Shown here: piece by piece, positions 47,580 through 59,017 of the stretch
How the letters are laid out: the number at the start of each line of letters is the position of its first letter
Numbering within the stretch: the first letter of the stretch is position 1
Source: Fomes fomentarius
Taxonomy: Eukaryota; Basidiomycota; Agaricomycetes; Polyporales; Polyporaceae
Assembly (NCBI GenBank): GCA_022606135.1
Contig: JABYQN010000004.1
Coordinates: 992,001 to 1,056,000, forward strand
Direction of reading: 5' to 3'
DNA: 64,000 bases
The notes under the pieces: model-generated
Told to the model about the DNA's origin: nothing
The model's input: the letters and a program-made list of their open reading frames with translations, nothing else
Database searches by the model: none
Position numbers and translations under genes: made by a program

Positions 47580-49814
47580 TTACCGCTGGTGTTCTTGCAG
47601 AATACCATCTCCGGAAGGCTGACCGCTCTCTAGTGTCACATGGGTAATACCGTTATCTGGAGCAGTGAGGTGCGACTTACCGATGCTGGTCTGCCAAACC
47701 CTGAGTGAGGTATAGGTGTACACGATGCAGGAATCACGGACCCGTTCGAACGGACGGAGATGTCGGGAACGGAAGAGAATATCGCAGAGTCAACCGAGCC
47801 GATGGGGGTCGGGAACATAGGCCTAGCGTTAAGGCATGCTACGAAGGAGTTGGCGTACACTATCCCGTGTCCAGTATGCATGTGAGCACATTGCATCTGA
47901 TAGATCCCAAAAATCACCAACGTTTGCCCATGATGAAGTCGGTCGCGATGAACCACGCTGTCCAAGGCAGCATCGTGAACTATCACAGCGAGGTAAGTAG
48001 CTGGCCGAAACTTGAATGAAAATGCACATACAACAATGAGTCGGGCCAGCGCAGCAATTCTGACAATGCATCTATAAGTCTTTGTGATGATCTCGCCGGA
48101 GCACGCCAGTATACTCACGAAAGGAGAATGCAACGATGAACGAGGAAAGTGATAGCTTGATGTATGAGCGAATTGAATGGAGGACTGCGATAGAGGGGTT
48201 CTATGCGTTAATGACATGGGTGACCCGGAGTAGCAACTGGTAGTAGGCGTGCATACTTCTCCCTTTGTGGTGTGCGCCCACGCGACATCAGAGTCAATGT
48301 GCCGGCGAGGAACACATCAGATATGAACGCAAGCAGCGTGTAAGGCAAGGCGGCAGAGTACTGGGGAAAAGACGAGGTTCACCTTCATGAGACATATGAT
48401 CATGTGAGAATGACGACTGACCGCCAATGATGTTAACGACGTGAGTGTCGTGCTTTCGGGAAAGTCAGTGTCACAACCGAAGAGAAGCTCGACAGCATAC
48501 ATACATCTGAAAGGTGGAGATCAGCTTAACGACTGCCTCTACGTATGCTCAATGAGTGCACGTGGGGATGCTACACAATGATCATGAGTACACACCGGCA
48601 CCTAGGGCGAGATGAGCGAGAACGAGAACAGTCTAATATTTCGTTTCACCAGGTCAGCGGACGTCTGCAGGAATCGTCCCTTGAATGACCTCACCATAGT
48701 GGAAGGAAGCGTGTATCTTGCGAATCGACTTTGACATACTGATGGCATGGTAAGAGACGAGAGTGAAAGACTATCGTGTAGAGGTAGCAACCAACACTTA
48801 TGAATCTGATGAATGAAGAAGCTACGACGGGGGAAGGGCGACATGAATAGTTAACAACAGTGGTCAAGATAGTACCCCTCACCATTGAACGACAGCTGCA
48901 ACAATAAGCTACACAGTGTCAGCCTAGGCAGAGGACCCCGCAGTTGCTCGCTCACATTGAGTACTGCAGACACCTGATGACCTGTGAGTGGCTGGAACCT
49001 AGCAGTGATATGTAGAATACTTACATAAAAGGAGCTGTGAGGTGTAGTGGAGAGTGAGTTGTGAACTGCGGCAAGAAAATTCGACTTACCGCTTAGCGAG
49101 TGTTTCATGATCAAATCCCGTATCTGGATTACTCCCGCCTGCATTGACCATGCCCCACTGCGCCGTTTGACAAGCCGCAAGCACACTCAACGACGAACGG
49201 CAGACACAAGACCAGCATTTGGTACTCACGCCCCAATAATATAGCCCATGGCAGACTAATGGGTACGATCTCAGCCCCGCTCGGCCTCAATGGTATATAA
49301 CATATAACTGCCACGTACCGAGGATAACATGGACAGAGTCGAGCACCCTGTAAGGACCCGAGATGTCAACGCATGTGAGGTTCAAGGGAATTCGATGCGT
49401 ACCACACCAAGAGAACCTGCCATCGGATCACGTTTCAATGCCGATCATAGTACAAGTAACCCAATCACAGTGAAACTCACCCAAGCCTTCAACTTGGGGC
49501 GATCTCGCGGGAACCTCATCAAGTAGACATAGGTCTACACACCACAAAACCGCGTCAGTACAACTACAAACATCGGTAACACTGCAGCAGAAGTCACTGC
49601 CTACAAACCTGCAGTGTGCTAATCCCATACAGACTACGAGAAGCAGCACGTGTCAGTATAATACATTCGACTAATGAGCAGCGTAGCGTATACGTGCAAG
49701 GTGGAGATCATCTGCCCGATGAGAAGCGCTCCTGCACATACATCGGCGCCAGGTACGTCTCAGCAGGTTGAACGTCGGATGAATTCGAACGCGACTCACC
49801 GAGGTTGTCGTCAT
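47580..49814 (-). CDS. Multi-pass membrane protein, DUF6534-like, many short exons (possibly decayed)
   Basis: Spliced pieces in order match the pattern of the fungal DUF6534 membrane family: ALLIGQMISTL (about 49.72 kb), LYGISTLQ (about 49.63 kb), TYVYLMRFPRDRPKLKAW (49534-49481), VLDSVHVIL (about 49.35 kb), AMGYIIG, and near the end MLPWTAWFIATDFIMG and VYANSFVACLNAR (about 47.83 kb). Exons are very short and the reading phase between the first pieces could not be reconciled, so start and end are approximate; the start assumes ATG 49814 and the stop TAA at 47580-47582. Proteins of this family have about seven hydrophobic helices and no known function. The gene may be intact with unusual introns, or partly decayed like the surrounding region. 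Confidence 0.5.
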
Positions 49815-51189
49815 AGTGTCGTCCCATAGGAGGAATTTAGAACCTATACACGCCAACAAACAAAAACAACGATTGGCCGCGAACGATTCGCTCCACTCGC
49901 CCGTATCCGACAGTGAGTCAAAGGGCACGGAGAGAATTCGAGCTATCAAGCATGAAAGGACGGAGAGCGCAACGACCCGGAAGCTCACTCCCTCGCACAA
50001 GATATACATACTCGCCTCGCCTTGGAGCTCGTGTTCCCGCACACCTACCGGGCTCATGGGCCCCATGGGCAGCACGACACCTAGCGTGGAATGTCTATGC
50101 ATTTCTGCCGGACCCGTCCCCACGCGACGCAAAAGTCTCCTATATTTTGGGCTGTGGGAACGGCTCGGTGCACAGTAAATAGCAATTTTCAGACTCCATC
50201 TCCTACGTACTCAGCCGCTTTCGCGGGTCCGCCGTGAAAGTGCTTCCTCTTGCAGCTGATCACGTTCGCGCGTTTGCCTAGGTGCTCTATGTTTCGGGTG
50301 TCCCGTATGAGTCTGCGCACGGCCGTGAGCTCACGCTAGTGGGCGCGATTTTGGGAGGTGCCTAGGGAAGGCGTTGAGCACAAGGGACGCGAGAAGAGGA
50401 CACAATCAGCAGGAATAGGCATAGTCCTTTTTGCTGTCTGTTAAAGCCTCGCAAGAAGTAGCGGCAAGCATTGGATATTGAATGCGGTGGATGGGAAATC
50501 GAGAGGAAGAAATGCGCTGCATGGCAACCCGGTACCTTTTCCGAAGACAGACCCTGCTTATTGATCATCATACACAAGCAATTACGGGATATACGGGGCG
50601 AGACATACATACCCCACACAATGTACAGTCCGTCTCACCTGTGCGGGCTTATCCATCGTCCTGACTGGGCTCGAAAATAGCTGATTCTCATGGACCTCAG
50701 CGATCGAACGCAAGGAGCACGGCGAACTCGCACGGCGCCCGCAACAGCGCAAAGTGTTATCTACTTCATCCCAAATCGCGCAAGGCCTCTGGCCAAATAA
50801 GATTCGGCCGTTCCAAGTCCTTGATTCTGGCGCCCTAGAGATATGATCTCAGCCAATGATGTGGAGAAAACTCCTGAAGCACTCACACAGTGTCACTAGA
50901 GAACATTCCGTGGGACATAGTGCCGCACAGCTGGGAAGCTGGTGGGATACTTACACCATTCCTGAAGATGTAGGTTGCACGCACGGTCCGTTCGGTGGCT
51001 TGCCCTTGCATACCGCGCTGCGCGGAGAGAACGCGGAGGCGCAGCTTGTTCCTAGCATTGTCGATCTGGGACCTCTTGCCTATGTCACAGTCAGATGGTA
51101 TAGCCCATTACGCAGCACGATCCGGTCCATGGCATTTACATTTACAAGGTCTTCCGGGACTCTCGGCATTGCATACGCCACCTGTAGTT

Positions 51190-51419
51190 GGCGCACAAGT
51201 TGCGAACTTGGATTGTCACTGGCGGTGGGCGCACGATATTCGACGCCTCGACCGCGGACAGAGAGAGCTAATCCGCGACGGCGGATACGAGTTCATCAGG
51301 ACAGGACGAAGGAAGAACGAAGTCGGTACCAATGGCAGCCCCGCGACCCGGAGAACGGAGAAATAGAGCTTCCGGACTTGACACAAGCCGGCGTCGCGGT
51401 GATCAGTTGGAACCACTAA
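51190..51419 (+). pseudogene. Possible remnant of an unknown basidiomycete gene
   Basis: Two adjacent segments look coding but lie in different frames: LDCHWRWAHDIRRLDRGQRE through GGYEFIRT, then YQWQPRDPENGEIELPDLTQ ending GVAVISWNH before a stop at 51417-51419. Together they resemble the C-terminal end of uncharacterised (possibly F-box-associated) basidiomycete proteins. The frame change without splice sites suggests decay. The identification is weak. Confidence 0.3.
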
Positions 51420-52769
51420 CGCTACGAGCCTTGGGGTCACCCGACGGTAGGGAGCGCTCGAAGCTGCGTGGTGTGCACTGTGGTTGACGCCAGTATTGAA
51501 TCACAATGCTGAGCGGAACGCGCCCAAGGCCATCGCGTTGTAGGTCGCTTTGTGCAAGACAAGTTCCAGCCTAGTAAGACTGTGGTCGTAACGAGTTGTG
51601 GCTTGAGCGTAGGCGTCCCAGCAACCTTGTCCCCCGGGTCCGTGGTCCGAAGACAGGAAAGCAGCAGGGGCCGGAGGGTGCTGGCTTAAACGGACTACCA
51701 GCGTAGCCTTTCAGCCGGGAAGTGAGTGGTCTCGTACTCCTTTTTGTAACTCGCACCCAACCACCGGCTGGGTACGAGACCAGAAGTGGGTTCCTACATT
51801 GGAGGTTGGTGGGGAGGAGGGCGAATTGGACCCGGATAGGCCGGAGGTATCAGGTCGTCTAGACTTTGCGCCACTCGAGCGGCCAAACAGTGCAACCTTT
51901 CCGCACTCCGTTTCTGTGCCACACGACGGGTAACGGCCAAAGCTACCCCCCGCTGGCAGAAGTTGAAAACAGGCGTGGAATATGGGCCAAACTTTGAAAT
52001 GGTCCCCTGTTCCGGCGTAGCACGGACTCGGGTGCAGTTTTCTTGACTCTGATCGAACCCTGCGAGCGTCATTCAGTACTCGTCCACGACGAGCAGTGAT
52101 TATCCAGAGTTCACCACCCGAGTTTCAGCGGTACGAATGCATAGACAGTGCTTTCTTCTACACCCTAAAGAGGTGCTTCAGCAATTCATACAAGTATGTC
52201 ACGGAGGTACCTCAGGCATGTCTCCGAGATCAATGCATCGAGGCGAGTACGTAGTTAGGGGCCGGCGCTTGTTGTCGCTACGATGGGTCCAGCGGCCAGC
52301 CTGTCCAGGATAAACCAGGAATACGAAATCTCCGGAGTCCGCATCACTCTGCATCTGTCATCACTGCGGTTTCGGTGGATGTGCCACACGGCAACTAGGA
52401 AGCTCGGAACAGCGGCAGATACCCGACATAGGAGCCAGGTCCTGTACAATATATTTTGTTGCAACTTGTGAGTTGATTGCGACCACGCCTATGATCCAGT
52501 TACTGACCACCCTGTGGCACCAGTGCTTTGAAATGTGTTTCCATCTCAATGCCTTGCACAGTAATGCACAGTCAAAGGGCGACAATCAGCGTGGGCGGCG
52601 AGATTGCGATACACTCCGGTTGCCTTCAGCATGGGACACGGAGAAATTTGACCATCGATCACGATGAAAAACATGTTGCCGGGCGTCACAGCATGGAATG
52701 GTGGTCAGCAGTGGCCGCTAGCGACCGGTGGTGATGAAAAGAGATTGATGGGGCCTTGCACTCTGGGGG

Positions 52770-52777
52770 TATAAGAA
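52770..52777 (+). promoter_or_regulatory. TATA box of the secreted cysteine-rich protein gene
   Basis: TATAAGAA lies 133 bp upstream of the ATG at 52903. The C/T-rich stretch between them fits a fungal transcription start region. Confidence 0.5.
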
Positions 52778-52902
52778 CGTCGGGGGGCATGCAGCGGTTT
52801 CCTCAGTTCGACTGGTCGAATCCACCCCGCCTTTCATCTTCTATTGCTCCCCTTCTCGCGCTTTTTTCACCTTCGCGCAACACTATCTTTTCACCGACGA
52901 TC

Positions 52903-53703
52903 ATGAAGTTCTCTACTACGATTGTTGCCATCATCTCCCTCGGTGAGTAGTACCGCCTTGGTCTCCCCTTACGAGTCGGATTTCTTACCTTCCTCTTTAC
53001 AGCCGCCTACGGCGTGCAGGCCCACGATCTCCCCTCGCGCTACGCCCTCGCCCGCCGTGGTGACCAGTTCGTCACAGGTCCCTGTGCGCGGGACTCCGAC
53101 TGTCAGCAGGGCTGTTGCGCCTTCAACACCGGCAAGTGCGCCGGTCCTGCCATCGCCCAGACCCGCGACGGCGGCTGTGGCTTCGGCAACGCCAAACCCA
53201 ACTGCAACGTTGCCGCCGCCTTGGGCCTCAGCGACTGCGTTGCGGGTGCCGTCAATGGTGACCTCGGCGACCCCGCCGTCCAGGCCGGTGCCGCGTTCAG
53301 CGCGAACCTCAACGGCATCCCCTTCACCCCCAAGGCTCCCTCCGGGGGCAACAACGCCGCGTCGGGCGCCGCCGCAGGCAGCACCGCCGGACAATCCGCG
53401 GCACAACTCGCCGCGAGCCAGCAGAACAAGAAGACGGTCTTCGTCGAGTGCGCCAGCGACTCCGAGTGCCAGCAGGGCTGCTGTGGCTTCTCGAGCGGGA
53501 AGTGCGCGGGCCCGGCCGTCGCGCAGACCAACGGCTCCGGCGGATGCGGTCGCGGTAACGCGACCCCCAACTGCAGCGTCTCGAGCGCGCTCGGTTTCCA
53601 GATCTGCGTTGCCGGCGCGCAGAACAACGTTCGGGACCCGCTTGTCCAGGCTGCGGCTGCGTTCAGCGCCCAGCTCAACGGCATCCCCTTCACCCCCTCA
53701 TAA
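52903..53703 (+). CDS. Secreted protein with two eight-cysteine modules (BAS2-like motif)
   Basis: Two exons (52903-52942, 53003-53703) give 246 residues. The signal peptide (MKFSTTIVAIISLAAYGVQA) is followed by a short pro-segment ending in a dibasic LARR, a possible Kex2 site. Then two homologous modules of about 85 residues follow, each with eight cysteines in the order C-x5-C-x3-CC-x6-C and three more. Module 1 has CARDSDCQQGCCAFNTGKC and module 2 has CASDSECQQGCCGFSSGKC; both end in the same FSA.LNGIPFTP sequence. An Ala/Gly/Ser/Gln-rich linker joins them. The CC-GF-GKCAG-IAQ-GGCG pattern resembles small secreted proteins such as BAS2 of plant-associated fungi. The spacing is not that of hydrophobins. 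Function is unknown; wall or host-interface roles are inference. The domains arose by internal duplication. Confidence 0.85.
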
Positions 53704-54029
53704 ACACGTCGCTCCTTTGGTGAATTTTGTAGTGTCCCATGATTTGTACTCGTAGTGGAAGGTTGTAATGGATTTTTGATGGTTGGCGGGGACTGTTTCC
53801 GACTGTGTGCCGTTTGGATCAAATTCGCAAGCAGCACTACAAAGATAACCTCATGCAAGCCTGTGAATGACTATCTAGGGCATGTAGATCCTTTCGTGTA
53901 AGACGTAAGTGTCCGATCCAGACGTTCAGTATCAATAGCGCTCCAAGTTCCCACGAATGTCCAGCCCGAGATAAGATTAACTCTACTTCCCCATCGACCA
54001 CTATCATGCATTTGAGAATTCGTTACGTT
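53704..54029. other. 3' flank of the secreted-protein gene
   Basis: Likely 3' UTR followed by a short intergenic stretch. No gene seen. Confidence 0.45.
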
Positions 54030-55640
54030 GAGCACAAAGCTGACGCTGCCTCGTTACAGTTCGAGACCACACTGGAACGGACGCATCCCTTCCTCCGCGC
54101 AGGAACCTTGGAGAAACGATGAGCTTGCTCAGTTCCACAAGGTTCAATGGGTTAGGCTTACAGACATAGGTAAGCCTGATTTACCTGCCCTGGAAAGGCG
54201 TTGGAGGCCTATTTCCGCAGGTCCAAGCACTGCGTGAAGCTTTTACTCTTATTTTCCATTTTCTATCCCTTTCCTGACCTCTCAAAGGATGCGATCTTTG
54301 CAGTGGGCCACTTCTCTCCCCACTGCTCCAATTTGTGGAGGCTGATGGAGACCTTCACACTCACACTCGATGGCTTTGTCGCGTCCTTTAGGTGGTGAAG
54401 GCCAGTTCAGTTGATCGGTCGTCTCGAGGCGGACGAAATCTATGTCGCGATGTGCGTCCTTGGCCAACCGGCCCCCGCTCCTATGACAACTGAAACTACG
54501 GACAAGGCAGCGCTTTAACAGACCCTCTTATTTCTGGAATAGCGAAGGGCTTAAGGCGTACAAGCTCGTAGGTAGCTATGTCACGACGCCGCTCAACTGG
54601 TGAATTGCCCTCCTCCAGGCGGGCATCACCCCCACCATCCGACCTTCGCGCGTGTACGACACTGACATAATTACTGGGAAGACGGATCTGAAGGGAACGA
54701 CTATCTGCATCTCATGCCACCCGGGCAGGTAAGGCTTCGCAGGCACCGGATGAGAGTAGAGAATTCCTGCATTAAGAAAGCCTAGATGTACACATGCTTA
54801 CTTTTGCTCCACACCGGCAGTCAGACCATGGCATACCTTACGGCCCTCCAACAAGGTTGGCCGACGAACGAGGTTAAATTCTAAGGTCAGTGCCAATTCC
54901 TATCATTCTCACGTCGCACTATAGGAGTATCCTCACCTCGCTGATCTAATGCGACCGAAAATAACCGCATTTCATGCAGTGAACAATCACATCAATGGTC
55001 TCAACAATTCCGTGAACGACGGCTCTGCACGGGCGTTCATGTGGGAGTGGTTTACGACAAAGCCCTTTGTTTACCACTACCACAATTCTTCTCCTGTCCT
55101 CCTGCCTGCCAACCCACTCGCCCTCTCTGCAGTCTATACTGAGCATCGATTACTGAGTATGTACTGACTTCTACATGCGCGCAGGTCGGCTTGGCAGTCC
55201 CCATCCCCTGGCCCTCCTGGCTCATCGCCGCACATCCGACGCATGCGCCCGCACAAGCACTCACGCCCTTCCTCGCGACGTACGTCCGCGCGTTCCACGC
55301 AGAAAAGAACCGCGCCGGGCCAGACGTTGAATTCATCAAGGACAAGTTTGGGTATCCCGGTCTGTTTGTCTGCCACTGGCCTCTGCTCTGCGTCAGCATG
55401 CTCGTGAAGGCTGGCTTCCTGCAGAGCCCCGAGGGCGGCTTCGATGTCGCGCGATTCGTCAACACCAACATCACGACTCTCACGTCGCCTAGGGCCCCCT
55501 GGCAGGATTGTTTCCACGCCTCCTGGGTTCCGAGATGTTTATGCACAACGAAGAAGCCAGATTCAGTGGAAGATTGGGTGCACAAGGCTGCCGGTCTCGC
55601 ATTATCGCATCGCAGAGGGTGTGGTGCATACATGATTGCA
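54030..55640 (+). pseudogene. Decayed inverted copy of the PBP2-like gene at 16-18 kb
   Basis: Similarity to the intact minus-strand gene runs from its first intron through its exons and introns to about 150 bp past its stop codon. Lesions visible by direct comparison: about 235 bp inserted inside exon 2 (54075-54309); loss of the end of exon 2 with its donor (near 54.36 kb); a one-base deletion in exon 4 (20 bases against 21 at about 54545); a stop created at the end of exon 6 (AAATTCTAA near 54883); and a deletion that joins the end of exon 8 directly to the last intron, removing exon 9 (near 55.36 kb). The original stop codon is also lost. Exons 7, 8 and 10 remain highly similar, so the duplication is not ancient. 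No functional protein is expected. Confidence 0.85.
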
Positions 55641-56181
55641 ACCCCCGGGCCCGTGCCAGCTAGCGCGCTGATGGAACGAGAACAGGCTCACGAGCTGCAA
55701 TGTAGAGATGACTCAGGACAGTCCTTGAAGTCCGCGAGCACGCTCTTGACGGTGCACGGGTCGTGGGGCTTGGAATGACGGACATCCCAGCATCATAGGA
55801 CAAGTGCGCCTTGACCAAGTGCTTCTCCTCTTGCGTCAACGGGCCCTTCACATCCTTGGGGACTCAGTCCCAGATCACGAGTACAGCAAGGGAACGAGAA
55901 CCGTAAGTGTCCCTCTTCGAGTTCCATTACTTCTACGATACAATAATTACTACGGGGACAAGATGATTCCGCTGATTAGGGGGACTCTAGTATACCTGGT
56001 GACATCGATGTAGGATATGACTTTTCCTAGTCGGACCGTGGCATCGACAACCAAACAAACGTGGGGGTCGGAAGAGAACAAGTATCGTGATACTCCGAAG
56101 TACTAGGAAGACGTGATAGACGCGAGTATAGCCTACCAAGGGACGAGTGCGAGTGGATCGGGAAGCACTGCTGAAAACTAC
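55641..56181. other. Intergenic region
   Basis: No gene seen. A minus-strand open stretch at about 55.67-55.86 kb (containing GPLTQEEKHLVKAHLSYDAG) has a coding-like look but no recognisable family or extension. Confidence 0.35.
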
Positions 56182-58081
56182 CTAACTCACGGCCGAGTAG
56201 ACGACACAACCAGGCAAAGTCTCCTTAATGTGCGGCTCGAGTTCATGCCATGCAGTACCAAAGGTGACGTCGGTCACGTTGTTCGAGCCCACACCACCGG
56301 TGAGCAAGGCGACGATACGGCCCGCTCTGTCAAGGATGGTGGCGCCAGAGTCACCCTTGCCGGAGAATGCCTCACGCTCACGCCCGCCGTCGAACCCGCC
56401 ATAGGGCAAGATGGTAGTCTCGAGAGCAGTGTACCTGGCGTGGTCGTAGTCGTAACGAACAAGGGATTTCAGTCCATTTACCCAGCCGACGGTCGTCCCT
56501 GTCGCCGAACCATGCTTGATGACTGGCATTGCCATATCACCGTGGGCGTTGAGTTGTTTGGGCTTGCGAATTTCGTCTTCGGGTACGAAGCCGTCGATCT
56601 GGAGGAGCCCATCAGGCGGATGCTCGTAACTCTCCCTGTCCGAATGGTTGGGGTACATGAGGTTGCAGTATTCGCCCTCATGGAGGTTGTCCTCTGTAGT
56701 TATGAACGAGTTAGTTAGTAGTCAAGCGTATCTTTAATGCCGGACGGGGCGAAGTGGGAAACGTACCGATATAGACTTCATTGCCTTTGAATGTAGTCCA
56801 GTCGAAAGCGTCCTTATTGAGCTGGATAACGGCCCAATCAACCATAAATCTGTCCGGTCCGTTAGAGACGCCAATGGGGTCGGCGTGAAGGACGGAGCCG
56901 ATGATTCGATCTGATATTGACATCAGGGACGTCGTGACCCTGTCGTGGTAGCTGTCCAGCTGGATCATCTTCTTCGTCATCATAGACACGTTGACCTTGG
57001 CCCTCCGAAGCGCATCGGAAACCGCTGCGGGATTCCTCTTCAAGTGGCGATCCTCCTGCTCGTCTTCCAGGCTAGAAATCTTCTCCTCCATGATGACTAC
57101 GAGTCGGTAGAGGGAGCCGATCCTATGCATGATTTTGGAGAGGGCGTTCTGGTAGGCGTTGTAACCAAGGGCCAATATCTTGTCGGGATATTGGGAGCCA
57201 CGTACCCGCCTCAAGCCCGAGTGGAGGTAATTGGAGGGAAGGCAAGCGACATGGGCAGCAGTGAGAGCGAGAATTTCGTCACTGTCACTGCGGCGGCGGA
57301 GGTAAAGGCCCACGGTTCCTTCATAGTGAGGCGCCTTGAACGACGCTATGGAGAGACCCAGAGTGGACGTAAACGGATGGTGGAACTCGGCATCGGGATC
57401 AAGGACAGTGGGATCGAGAGATGGAAGCTTGGGGCCAAGACATGACAGACTTGTTGTCCACTCGCGAACAGCAACGTCGATGTCGTGGAAGCCAGCCTGG
57501 TCAAGGATATCCTTGACATGGTCAGCAGCGGTCTTGGCTTCCTGGAAGGGGAGAGAGTTGGGCCGCACGCCTATCGTGACCAAGAGCTGGCAAAACGCCA
57601 CCTTTTCCCCAGCATTGGCGAAGCCAAAGCCTGTGATGGCTGTGAACTGTATACAGTGTGAGTCGAGGTATGCCTCGATGTCCTTGAGGAGCTTGTGCCA
57701 TAAGGGCGTGATGGCGTGGTTATGTACTGGACGCGTCTCGCGGAAGAAAGGGTATACTTCGGGGCCGCCCGTCCTTTGAGGCCAGGGCCGCCCCGTTTTG
57801 TAAAGAAACGGAGCACCGCTGACGGTGCCGTAGGTGTCCGAAAAAGCGTTGGGGTAGTAGTCGGTGAGACGCGACTTTGGAGAGTTGACATCGAGGTTGT
57901 CTGAACTGGAATCGGAATCCTCGGGTTCAGTCATTTCAATACACATCTCGAGGAAATCGGGATTAAAAGGAGAGGACACTGGGACGGAAGATCAGTTATT
58001 AGTCTGAGGACAGATTGAACGAGCAAAGGCAGGAAAACAAACAGAAGGACAAAGAAAAACCAACTACCAAATACACTTACT
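56182..58081 (-). CDS. Trypsin-fold serine protease-like protein with helical insert
   Basis: Exons 58081 (one base), 57978-56767 and 56693-56182 give 574 residues. An acidic N-terminus precedes a helical region (residues ~90-180). The chymotrypsin-like domain has His243 in LALTAAHVA, Asp381 in VDWAVIQLNKD and Ser520 in SGKGDSGATILD, a complete catalytic triad in the right order. Between His and Asp lies an unusual helical, coiled-coil-like insert (about residues 275-355, with MEEKISSLEDEQEDRHLKRN). There is no signal peptide or membrane segment, so it is predicted intracellular, in the manner of the S64/Ssy5-like group, though membership is not certain. The large open frame begins without an ATG; a 102-nt intron (58080-57979) joins A|TG to create the start before SSPFNPDF. 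If that splice is wrong, Met12 (MCIEMTEPE) is the next candidate. Confidence 0.8.
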
Positions 58082-59017
58082 TGCGACAGTTCTGGTGGGT
58101 TGGTTCTGTTAGGTTGAGATAGGCGAGGAAGCCGTCTAGAGGGGGGCAGAAAGTGGATTGAGGACCGTTGTGGTGGGAGCGAATGGAAGGGTGATTCGCC
58201 CCTGAGGCCTTCTGAAATCCTAGGTTATCCGACGCGGCTTCAAGGCTTGACGATGAGTGAGTTGTCGAATCGTCGAGTAACACGAGGTAGAGCCTGGTCG
58301 TCTGCCAAGAGAATGAGTAGGGACAGTTGTGTCTTCCATACAGGGGCGCGATCAAGATCTTATATACTGTGTACACTATAGGAGGTCAGGCCTAGTCAGG
58401 CTGCTATAGGAGTGTCGACGGCGCCGGCTATCGGTATCCGAATGGAAATGCTTCCCACGGCGTGCATACCTTCCAAGTTATGTCACCTCATAAACCTGGC
58501 ATCAACGGCGCAAAGACCATGCATATTCGACCGAGTTCTCACTGATATTGAGCTTGAAGCTTGAATGAAGATTCGACAAGAAAGTTGTTGTGGGAACCTA
58601 CCACAAACTCGAGTTTAGTCTTGCAGGGTACTATGCGTATACGCAAGGGAGAATATCTGTGCCCTATTATCGCCGATGCATTCACCCTGTTCGGTGGTGG
58701 TCGGGGACATATATCATGGGACAAAGTACATATGTAACACACACAGGTGGAGTAAATATAGAGCCGACGAGGAGGTATGTCAGGAATAGGGAAAGCAATC
58801 CAGGACGACGTCAAGACAACTCGAGGTAATTCACTGAAGTACTACTGATGAACAATGTATCGCGGGGAAGCACGGGGGTAGGGATGACGGAGCGACGATA
58901 CGGAGGGAGGGGAGAACGGATGATACAGCCACATGCCGCGCGGACATAACCCTGGTCAGTATTTCGGACATATGTACCTACGTGAATCATGTGGGGGAGG
59001 AGCGGTGAAGAGCAAGA
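58082..59017. other. Intergenic region
   Basis: About 0.9 kb without a supported gene. The part next to 58081 should be 5' UTR and promoter of the protease-like gene; the part near 59.0 kb is the 3' flank of the Bqt4-like gene. Confidence 0.45.

Larger units (their letters stand above)
49815..52902. other. Gene-poor stretch, 3.1 kb
   Basis: Apart from a possible remnant at 51.19-51.42 kb, no gene is supported. The right end is the promoter of the secreted-protein gene, with a TATA box at 52770-52777. Base composition and codon pattern of the open frames here do not resemble the neighbouring intact genes. Confidence 0.4.

Noticed and set aside
50856..51419. 187-codon plus-strand open frame as an intact gene
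   Set aside because: The part that looks conserved changes frame inside it, so the long frame is not the ancestral reading; only a remnant was called.
53014..53703. Hydrophobin identity for the cysteine-rich secreted protein
   Set aside because: Each module has eight cysteines but only one CC pair, in the wrong order for the hydrophobin pattern.
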